DNA of 9,991 bases. It comes from JBHIBR01 sp046759145 [NCBI: Nitrospinota bacterium]. GTDB taxonomy: Bacteria > UBA8248. Within the stretch, counting starts at the first letter, position 1, and each line of letters starts with the position of its first letter. Location: NCBI GenBank assembly GCA_046759145.1, contig JBHIBR010000038.1, forward strand, positions 1 through 9,991. The letters run 5' to 3'. This document shows, piece after piece, positions 1 through 5,689 of this stretch. Under the pieces are notes generated by a model that did not search any database, was not told the DNA's origin, and saw nothing but the letters and a program-made list of their open reading frames with translations. A program made the position numbers and the translations under genes.

Positions 1-2230
1 CGGCGGCCTTCCCCACTTCGGGGTAGTGGAAGTTGGTGAAAGTGTCGTTGAGGAATACGACTTTGCCGCGCCAGGGCATCCCCTCCGGGCGGAGCCGCCC
101 CCGCCCCCGCCCCCGGAACCACGCCTCGAAGGTGGGCCTCGCCAGCGGGGGAAGCCGCCGCCTTCTGTCCACCCCGGCGAAGCGGTCCATGAGGTAGCGG
201 ACCGGGCCGCTGGCGAAAGCGAGGTTGGCGAGAGGGGCCACCCTCGCGCTCAGGCGGCTCAAGTCCGCGATGCGGCCGAAGAGCCGCACCCGCAGCGGCA
301 CCCCGTGGCGGTCCCAGAGGGCCTGAAGGAACTCCGCCTTGAGCTTCGCCATGTCCACGCTGGAGGGGCACTCCGCCTTGCACCCCTTGCACGAGAGGCA
401 CAGGTCCAGCACCTCGTAAAGCCGCGGGCTCGAGAGGTCCTCGCCGGGGATGCCCTCGGCGATCACCTCCCGCAGGGCGTTGGCGCGGCCGCGCGTGGAG
501 TGCTCCTCATCCAGCGTGACCTGATAGGAGGGGCACATGGTGCCGTCGCGCTTGCGGCAGGCCCCCACCCCGCTGCACAGCTCCACCGCCCGGGCGAAAC
601 CCCCCTCCCGGGAGAAATCCATGACGGTCGAGAGGGGCTGCACCCGGTAACGCGGCCCGTAGCGGAGGTTCTCGGTGAAGGGGGGCGCGTCCACAATCTT
701 CCCCGGGTTCAGGAGGTTCTCGGGGTCGAAGGCGCGCTTCACCTGACGGAAGGCCTCGTAGAGCTGGGGGCCGAAGAATTTGGGGACCCACTGGCTGCGG
801 GCCAGGCCATCGCCGTGCTCCCCGCTCATGGCCCCCCCGAATTCGAGCACCAGCTCCGCCACCTGCTGGGCGATGGAGGCTATCTTGCCCACGTCGGCCT
901 CGCGCTTGAGGTTGACGAAGGGGCGGATGTGAAGGAGCCCCACGCTCACGTGGCCGTAGTAGGAAGCCGTGGTCTCGTGGGCGCGCAAGATGGCGTCGAA
1001 GCGGCGGTAGTACTCAAGGAGGCGCCCGGGCTCGACGGCGGTGTCCTCCACGAAGGCGACCGGCTTGGCGTCCCCCTTTCGGCCCAGGAGGAACCCCAGG
1101 CCCGCCTTCCGCACGCTGAGCACGTCCGCCTGGCGGGCGGGGTCGAGCAGCGGCACCCGGGCGTAACCCACCCCCGCCGACTCCAGCTCGGCCGAGAGGC
1201 CCTCCACCCTCTCGCGGACCTCTTCGGCGCTCTCGCCAAAGAACTCCACCAGCAGGAAGGCCTCGGGCATACCCCGCAGGAAGCTACCCATCTGGCGCCG
1301 CGCCTCCAGGTTCTGGTGGGCGAGCTCCAGGATCATCCGGTCCACAATCTCAAGCGCCGCGACACCACGGGCCAGGATGGTGCCCCCCGTCGCCAGGGCC
1401 TTCTCGATGCTGTCGAAGTGGACCACCAGCACCCCCCGGGCCCGGGGCAGGGGGCAGATGCGCACCTTCGCCTCGGTCACCACGCCGAGGGTCCCCTCCG
1501 AGCCCACCAGGAGCCGGGCGAGGTTGAAGGGGCCAGGCTTTGCCAGCTCGTCCAGGTTGTAGCCGCTCACCCGCCGCATGATCTTCGGGTAGCGCCGCTC
1601 GATCTCTTCGCGGTTTTCTTGCACGATGCGGCGGACCGCGCGGTGGATCTCCCCCGCGCGCCCCTTCTCCTCGAGCTTCTCCCCCAGGGCCTCCCGCTCG
1701 AGGGGGCCGAAGGAGAAAGGCTCCCCGCCCGCGAGGAAGCCCGTCGCCTCGATCACGTGGTCCACGGTCTTTCCGTACACGATGGAGCGCGAGCCGCAGG
1801 AGTTGTTCCCCATCATGCCGCCCAGGGTGGCCCGGTTGCTGGTGGAGGTGTCCGGGCCGAAGAGGAAGCCGTGGGGGCGCAGGTAGGCGTTGAGCTGGTC
1901 CTGCACCACGCCCGGCTCCACCCGCGCCCAGCCGGCCTCGGCGTCGTGCTCGGGCGCCCGGTTCATGTATTTGGAAAAATCGAGCACCAACGCCCGGCCC
2001 ACCGTCTGGCCGGCGAGGCTCGTGCCTCCCCCCCGGGGGAGGACGGGGACGCGGTGGATTGCGGCGATCTCGAGGGTGCGCTGGACGTCCCCGGCCGAGC
2101 GGGGGATGACCACCCCCACCGGCTCCACCTGGTACATGCTGGCGTCGGTGCTGTAGAGCTTGCGGGAATAAGCGTCGAAGCGGACCTCCCCCTCCAGGGC
2201 GGCCCGCAGCTCGGCGGCGAGCTTCTCCAT
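1..2230 (-). CDS. FAD-linked 2-hydroxyacid dehydrogenase with Fe-S domain (GlcD-GlcF fusion / YdiJ type), C-terminus cut by window edge
   Basis: Probably oxidises a D-2-hydroxyacid (D-lactate, glycolate or D-2-hydroxyglutarate are the known family substrates), passing electrons from FAD through iron-sulfur clusters to the respiratory chain. The ATG at 2230 has a GGAG nine bases upstream, and the frame stays open for 743 codons to the window edge. In order: a PCMH-type FAD domain with PRGGGTSLAGQ near residue 65 and GMMGNNSCGSRS near 137; an FAD-oxidase C domain with GHVSVGLLHIRP near 423 and SGEHGDGLARS near 467; a first cluster site around 550 (C-x5-GAC-x-GTMCP, then STRGRA); a second, CLSCKGCKAECP, near 608; and finally NDTFTNFHYPEVG, which opens the cysteine-rich CCG domain. 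About 200-250 C-terminal residues should lie outside the window. The fold assignment is firm; the substrate is not. It is transcribed away from the operon on the other strand. Confidence 0.93.
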   Translation of the reverse strand, partial: MEKLAAELRAALEGEVRFDAYSRKLYSTDASMYQVEPVGVVIPRSAGDVQRTLEIAAIHRVPVLPRGGGTSLAGQTVGRALVLDFSKYMNRAPEHDAEAGWARVEPGVVQDQLNAYLRPHGFLFGPDTSTSNRATLGGMMGNNSCGSRSIVYGKTVDHVIEATGFLAGGEPFSFGPLEREALGEKLEEKGRAGEIHRAVRRIVQENREEIERRYPKIMRRVSGYNLDELAKPGPFNLARLLVGSEGTLGVVTEAKVRICPLPRARGVLVVHFDSIEKALATGGTILARGVAALEIVDRMILELAHQNLEARRQMGSFLRGMPEAFLLVEFFGESAEEVRERVEGLSAELESAGVGYARVPLLDPARQADVLSVRKAGLGFLLGRKGDAKPVAFVEDTAVEPGRLLEYYRRFDAILRAHETTASYYGHVSVGLLHIRPFVNLKREADVGKIASIAQQVAELVLEFGGAMSGEHGDGLARSQWVPKFFGPQLYEAFRQVKRAFDPENLLNPGKIVDAPPFTENLRYGPRYRVQPLSTVMDFSREGGFARAVELCSGVGACRKRDGTMCPSYQVTLDEEHSTRGRANALREVIAEGIPGEDLSSPRLYEVLDLCLSCKGCKAECPSSVDMAKLKAEFLQALWDRHGVPLRVRLFGRIADLSRLSARVAPLANLAFASGPVRYLMDRFAGVDRRRRLPPLARPTFEAWFRGRGRGRLRPEGMPWRGKVVFLNDTFTNFHYPEVGKAA
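97..114. repeat. Hexanucleotide tandem repeat (GCCCCC)x3 in a coding linker
   Basis: Three perfect GCCCCC units lie inside the flavin dehydrogenase gene. On the coding (minus) strand they give a short Gly-Arg run (RGRGRGR) in the linker between the Fe-S domain and the cysteine-rich domain. Six-base units keep the frame, so copy changes would only lengthen or shorten the linker. Confidence 0.7.
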
Positions 2231-2372
2231 GCGTTCCAGCTCCCCCCCGCCCCTGGGGACCCGGGGCAGGCTCCCCGAACGGCGCGCCCTCGTTCCCCTC
2301 GCTGGAGGTGGGACAGCAGCCCCTCGCGGTTGCGTCCGGGAGATAGCCCCGGGGTGGAAACCAACGACGATA

Positions 2373-2438
2373 GTGGAGCCGGCCGCCCGCTTCGAACCGG
2401 CGGCCTGCGATCACGAATCGCATCATAGGTGGAGCCGG
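2373..2438. repeat. 10-bp direct repeat of the tRNA 3' tail (GTGGAGCCGG)
   Basis: GTGGAGCCGG occurs at 2373-2382, where it is the complement of the CCGGCTCCA tail of the tRNA-Thr half plus one base, and again at 2429-2438, just beyond the anticodon stem. The second copy sits where the missing 5' part of the tRNA would begin. This arrangement could come from repeated recombination at the tRNA 3' end. At 10 bp, chance cannot be excluded in GC-rich DNA. Confidence 0.45.
2374..2422 (-). pseudogene. 3' half of a tRNA-Thr(CGT), 5' half missing
   Basis: On the minus strand this 49-nt segment folds as the second half of a tRNA. It has a perfect 5-bp anticodon stem (2422-2418 with 2410-2406) and a 7-nt loop TTCGTGA carrying anticodon CGT at 2415-2413. 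A 4-nt variable region follows, then a T arm with loop TTCGAAG (2396-2390) whose stem has one G-G mismatch. It ends with the 7-nt acceptor strand GGCCGGC, discriminator T and an encoded CCA (2376-2374). The matching 5' acceptor strand (GCCGGCC) and the D arm are absent upstream, so this is not a working tRNA gene. Such 3' halves are typical of attachment-site duplications left by elements that integrate into tRNA genes. That origin is inferred; no integrase is visible. Confidence 0.65.
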
Positions 2439-2512
2439 AGAGGGGGTCAACGCAAGGGAAACGCCAAGAGGTTTGGGAGGGCGCAGCCGTGGGGCTGGAC
2501 TAGCCGAAAATC

Positions 2513-2536
2513 GAGCAATCGGAGGGCGGATTGCTC
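2513..2536. promoter_or_regulatory. Perfect 8-bp inverted repeat, possible operator
   Basis: GAGCAATC (2513-2520) and GATTGCTC (2529-2536) form a perfect inverted repeat around an 8-base centre, giving 16 bp between half-site centres. It ends one base before a TTGACA box, so a bound dimeric regulator would cover the -35 region. There is no T-tract after it, which argues against an intrinsic terminator. No regulator gene is present in the window to pair it with. Confidence 0.4.
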
Positions 2537-2537
2537 C

Positions 2538-2576
2538 TTGACAGATTTCAAGATTTTTCATCAGGTTTATCTTAAA
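2538..2576 (+). promoter_or_regulatory. Possible promoter: TTGACA box in AT-rich tract
   Basis: A perfect -35 consensus TTGACA lies at 2538-2543 at the start of an AT-rich tract of about 40 bases. No good -10 hexamer lies at the normal 16-18 bp spacing. The nearest resemblance, TATCTT at 2568-2573, is about 24 bp away, so a standard housekeeping promoter is doubtful. It may be a decayed promoter of the broken oxidoreductase gene at 2713, or it may serve the ABC operon with a long leader. Confidence 0.3.
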
Positions 2577-2712
2577 GGCTGTGCGCTGGCTCCAGGCTGG
2601 CGTCTCTTCATGCGGGGGGGCGAAGTCAGACCTCCCGGGCATCGGCCTTATGGCTGCCGTCACTTTGATGCAGAGATTCAGGGAGTAAACCGCGAGCGTC
2701 CGGGAGGCAGCC

Positions 2713-3137
2713 ATGGCGGAGTCGAGCGGGGCGGTGGTCAAGAAGTCGGGCTGCCTGATGTGCCACGGCGGGTGCGGGATCCTCGTGCACGTCGCCGACG
2801 GCAGGGCGGTGAAGCTGGAGGGCGACCCGGAGTGCCCCAACAACGCGGGGAAGCTCTGTCCCAAGGGGCGGGCGGGGCTCGACCTCCTCTACCATCCCGA
2901 CCGGCTGAAATACCCCCTCAAGCGAGCGGATGCCCGGGGTGAGGGGAAGTGGGAGCGGATCTCCTGGGGCCGGGCGCTCGATGAGATCGCCGGCAAACGG
3001 ACGCCGCGGTCCTGCTGGCGTGGCTCCACGTCATCCTGAAGGAAGAGCTCTACGACCGGGAGTTTGTCGAACGCTGGACGAACGGGCCGTTCCTGGTCCG
3101 CGCCAAGGGGCTTGACCGCCCTCAGGCCCAATGCTAG
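2713..3137 (+). pseudogene. Molybdopterin oxidoreductase remnant: N-terminus joined out of frame to an internal piece
   Basis: The ATG at 2713 has a strong GGGAGG site five bases upstream. The first roughly 95 residues are a clear start of a DMSO-reductase-family molybdoenzyme. They carry the [4Fe-4S] ligands C14, C17, C21 and C49 followed by PKGRAG, then HPDRLKYPLKR and the WERISWGRALDEIA block. After about position 2994 the frame-1 tail becomes nonsense and stops at 3037-3039. From 2997 a second frame reads TDAAVLLAWLHVILKEELYD, then FVERWTNGPFLVR, and stops at 3135-3137. In intact relatives this block lies roughly 100 residues further on. One internal deletion that also shifted the frame explains the pattern, and everything after it (most of a protein of about 700-800 residues) is gone. 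The family assignment is firm; the original substrate cannot be told. Confidence 0.82.
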
Positions 3138-3175
3138 GTTAAATGCCTTCTTTCGAGGGGCGTGGGGCGAGGTGA

Positions 3176-3321
3176 GCCCAATCCGCGAGGTACTTTTTCC
3201 CCAATGACGGCACGCATTCGATCCACCCCTTCCGCTTGCAGCGGCAGCTCATGGGCGAGGACCTCCCCCGGGTCAACTGGGCGGGAGGATGGTTGACCGC
3301 TTCGCGAAGGCGTGCGCTTAA
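3176..3321 (+). pseudogene. Unrecognised coding remnant with a frameshift near its end
   Basis: Just after a TGA at 3173-3175, one frame reads a protein-like stretch including RYFFPNDGTHSIHPFRLQ and RQLMGEDLPRVNWAG (about 3188-3286). It has no start codon and looks like the middle of a gene. Near 3283-3290 a shift of frame gives MVDRFAKACA and a clean TAA at 3319-3321, 21 bases before the ABC ATPase start. I read this as the frameshifted C-terminus of a gene that once preceded the transporter. It does not resemble the C-terminus of molybdopterin oxidoreductases, so a second junction probably lies between 3137 and 3176. I do not recognise the family, and that this was coding at all rests on its composition alone. 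Confidence 0.4.
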
Positions 3322-3342
3322 GGGAAAGGGCGAGGGGAGGCG

Positions 3343-4434
3343 ATGGCGGAGGTAGTCGTCCGGGACCTCATGAAGCGCTTCGGCCCCGAGGTGGTGGCGG
3401 TCCAGGGCGTGAGCTTCACCGTGCGGGAGGGGGAGTTCGTCACCCTCCTGGGCCCGAGCGGCTGCGGGAAGACGACAACCCTCCGCTGCGTCGCGGGGCT
3501 CGAGGTGCCCGAGGGCGGGGAGATCCTGATCGGGGGCGAGCTCCTCACCTCGTCCCCGCGCGGCGTCTCCGTGCCGCCCGAGCAGCGCCGGCTGGGGATG
3601 GTCTTCCAGTCCTACGCCGTCTGGCCCCACATGACGGTGTTCGAGAACGTGGCCTACGGCCTCCGGGCCCAGCGGACCCCGCGCTCCGAGCTGGGCGAGC
3701 GGGTGCGGAGGGCACTTGCGCTCGTGGGGCTCAAGGGGCTTGAGGGCCGAAACGCCACCAAACTCTCCGGCGGGCAGCAGCAACGCGTGGCCCTGGCCCG
3801 CGCCCTGGTGTACAACCCCCGCGTGCTCCTCTTCGACGAGCCCCTGAGCAACCTGGACGCCAAGCTGCGCGAGCGCATGCGGCTCGAGCTCACCAAGCTC
3901 GTGCGGGAACTCGGCTTGACCTCCATCTACGTCACCCACGACCAGGCTGAGGCCATGGTGATGAGCGACCGCATCATCGTCATGAACGAGGGACGCATCC
4001 AGCAGGAGGGGGACCCCCACACCATCTACAACGAGCCGGCCAACTGCTTTGTGGCCGACTTCATCGGCATCGCCAACCTCCTGGAGGGCGCGGCCCTCGA
4101 ACGCGACGGCGACGAGGCCATGCGGGTGGAGGTGCCCGCCGCGGGGGCGCGGCTTTTGTGCGGCCGCCGGACGGAGGGGGTGGAGCCGGGCGCCCGCGTC
4201 ACCGTGAGCGTGCGGCCCGAGCATATCGAGCTCCTCGCCGGCGAGTCGCGGGGGCCGAACCGGCTGGAGGGGACGGTCACCGACGCCGTCTACCTGGGGC
4301 AGCTCTGGGACTGCCGGGTGCGGGTCAAGGACCTCAGCCTCCGGGTGCAGTCCCAGGGGGAGTTCCCGCTGCGTCCCGGCCAGCGCGTCACGGTGGGGAT
4401 GGCCCCGTCGCGGTGCGTCCTGTTGCGGGAGTGA
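3343..4434 (+). CDS. ABC transporter ATP-binding protein (FbpC/PotA-type importer ATPase)
   Basis: This is the nucleotide-binding subunit that powers import at the cytoplasmic face of the membrane, 363 residues, the usual length for this class. Visible motifs: Walker A GPSGCGKT (37-44), Q-loop Q89 in MVFQSYAVWPHMTV, signature LSGGQQQ (141-147), Walker B VLLFDEP (161-167), D-loop SNLD and switch histidine H199. A C-terminal TOBE-type regulatory domain follows (about 240-363), with the typical VRPEHIEL near 290. The ATG at 3343 has AGGGG/GGAGG directly upstream and gives the standard N-terminus; the next in-frame ATG would cut into the first strand. It is the first intact gene of the plus-strand operon and is followed by binding protein and permease. 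The order and type match ferric, phosphonate or polyamine importers. The family does not fix the substrate. Confidence 0.95.
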   Translation: MAEVVVRDLMKRFGPEVVAVQGVSFTVREGEFVTLLGPSGCGKTTTLRCVAGLEVPEGGEILIGGELLTSSPRGVSVPPEQRRLGMVFQSYAVWPHMTVFENVAYGLRAQRTPRSELGERVRRALALVGLKGLEGRNATKLSGGQQQRVALARALVYNPRVLLFDEPLSNLDAKLRERMRLELTKLVRELGLTSIYVTHDQAEAMVMSDRIIVMNEGRIQQEGDPHTIYNEPANCFVADFIGIANLLEGAALERDGDEAMRVEVPAAGARLLCGRRTEGVEPGARVTVSVRPEHIELLAGESRGPNRLEGTVTDAVYLGQLWDCRVRVKDLSLRVQSQGEFPLRPGQRVTVGMAPSRCVLLRE

Positions 4435-4453
4435 GGGAGGGGCTCACAGAGGA

Positions 4454-4469
4454 GCGGGCGGCGGCCCGC
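4454..4469 (+). other. Short GC hairpin between ATPase and binding-protein genes
   Basis: GCGGGC (4454-4459) and GCCCGC (4464-4469) form a perfect 6-bp stem with a 4-nt loop, within the 100-base gap between the ATPase stop and the binding-protein start. It has no T-tract, so it is not a classical terminator. It could protect the downstream message or tune expression, as hairpins between transporter genes often do. In DNA this GC-rich it may also be chance. Confidence 0.3.
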
Positions 4470-4534
4470 AGGAGAGGGTCCGCATCGGGTGAACCCGGCA
4501 GCAGGGACAACGAATGGCAAGGGGAGGAGAAGCC

Positions 4535-5662
4535 ATGAAATCACGTGTCTTCGGTTAGGCAGCAGCTCTGCTGGCGGCCGTGGCCCTCGCGGTCCCGGCG
4601 TGGGCGGCCGAGGCGCCAGTCCTGAAAGAGCTCAAGGGGCCTGAGCGGGAGCGGGTGGAGCGCCTCATCCGGGCGGCGAAGCGCGAGGGGGCGTTCCTCT
4701 GGACCACCAACCTCGCACCGGTCAAAGCAGCCAAGGAACTCGAGAAGGCCTTCAAAGCTCGCTACGGGCTCCAGGGCCTCCGGGTGAGCTTCTCCAACCG
4801 CCGCAGCGGCACCGTCATCAAGCGGGTGGAGGAGGAGATCCGGGCGGGAAAGGTCGGCACCGACTTGGTCATCCTGGCAACGGCGGCCTGGCTCCATTCC
4901 ATGAAGCGGCGCGGAGAGCTACTCAAGTACAACTCCCCCGAGGATAAGCACTACGGCCCCGCCGCCAAGGCCCGGATGAACGCGCCGGGCTACTGGGTGG
5001 CCGACGCCCAGATCAACACCATAGCCTGGAACCCGAAACTGACGGGCCCGTTCAAGGTCACGAGCTGGTACGACCTCCTCAACCCCCGCTTCAAGGGGAA
5101 GATCGTGGTGGGGGATGCGACCGGATCGGAGACCTACACCTTCTGGTACATGGGCCTGCGGAAGGTGCTGCCCAAGAGCTACTTTGAGAAGCTCGCCGCC
5201 CAGGGCACGGGCCTCCTGCGCCGGGGCTCCGCGCAGCGCCGGGCCCTCATCACGGGGGAGTACTGGTTGGGCACCACCATCATGGCCCGGCACAACTGGA
5301 TCGCGCGGCTGCGGGGTGCACGGCTCGAGCCCGCATACCCTAAGGAAGGCGTAGTCGCTCTTCCCATCGGGTCGGTCATCCTGGCCAAGGCGCCCCACCC
5401 CAACGTCGCGAAGCTCTTCGTCGATTTCTGGCGCAGCGCGAGGGGGAAGCACATCCTCCTCTCCCATAACCCCATCAACGTGGGATACGCGAACCTTCCT
5501 CCCCACCCCGACCCTGAGATCAACGAGCTGGTGCTGGGGAAGATCGCCCCGCCCATCGAGAAGCTCAACATCATCCCCATCGAGTGGGACAAGCTGACGC
5601 CCAAGGACGTGAAGAAGTGGCGGGCGGAGTTCGTCTCGATCCTCGCTCGAAGGAAGCGCTAG
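4535..5662 (+). CDS. Periplasmic solute-binding protein of ABC importer, with in-frame TAG in the signal peptide
   Basis: Captures the transported solute in the periplasm for the adjacent permease. It belongs to the ferric/phosphonate-type binding-protein superfamily (SBP_bac_6-like): a mature domain of about 350 residues with TDLVILATAAWLHSMKRRGE, NTIAWNPKLTGPFKVTSWYD, LLNPRFKGKIVVGDATGSET and VALPIGSVILAKAPHPN. The natural start is the ATG at 4535, six bases after GGGGAGGAG. From it the frame reads MKSRVFG, then TAG (4556-4558), then AAALLAAVALAVPAWA and a likely signal-peptidase site before AEAP. Apart from codon 8 it is a perfect export signal. The longest uninterrupted frame could start only at a GTG at 4580, which has no charged n-region and no proper ribosome site. 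The rest is intact to the stop at 5660-5662. No adjacent Tyr-Tyr pair typical of ferric binding is seen, so iron is unlikely. The TAG may be a recent nonsense mutation (from TTG, TGG or CAG), a sequencing error, or be read through. Confidence 0.85.
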
Positions 5663-5689
5663 TCCGGCCGCTCTGGAAGGGAGAGTAGG

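Larger units (their letters stand above)
2231..2712. other. Divergent intergenic region with tRNA remnant and candidate control sites
   Basis: About 480 bases separate the minus-strand dehydrogenase from the first plus-strand gene remnant. I found no convincing protein here: open frames crossing it on both strands lack family motifs and continue as shadows of the neighbouring genes. It contains the 3' half of a tRNA-Thr at 2374-2422, a repeated tRNA tail at 2429-2438, a perfect inverted repeat at 2513-2536 and an AT-rich tract at about 2538-2577 that stands out against the GC-rich surroundings. Promoters for both directions are expected here. The stretch at 2580-2700 shows nothing further that I can name. 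Confidence 0.7.

Noticed and set aside
26-2428. An 800-codon open frame on the plus strand
   Set aside because: It is antisense to the flavin dehydrogenase, whose minus-strand frame carries all conserved FAD and Fe-S motifs. The plus-strand translation is low-complexity, as expected from GC-biased third positions.
2374-2450. A complete tRNA gene
   Set aside because: No D arm or 5' acceptor strand pairing with GGCCGGC can be found on the upstream side, and the T stem has a mismatch; only the 3' half is present.
1350-2864. A 504-codon minus-strand open frame spanning the intergenic region
   Set aside because: Over 1350-2230 it is an out-of-frame reading of the dehydrogenase, and beyond that it lies antisense to the molybdoenzyme remnant. 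It has no domain motifs.
3139-4224. A 361-codon minus-strand open frame opposite the ABC ATPase
   Set aside because: The plus strand has every ABC ATPase motif in one frame. The antisense product is His/Gly/Leu-rich with no recognisable domain.
4454-4469. Intrinsic terminator between ATPase and binding protein
   Set aside because: The stem is short and no U-tract follows; the genes look co-transcribed.
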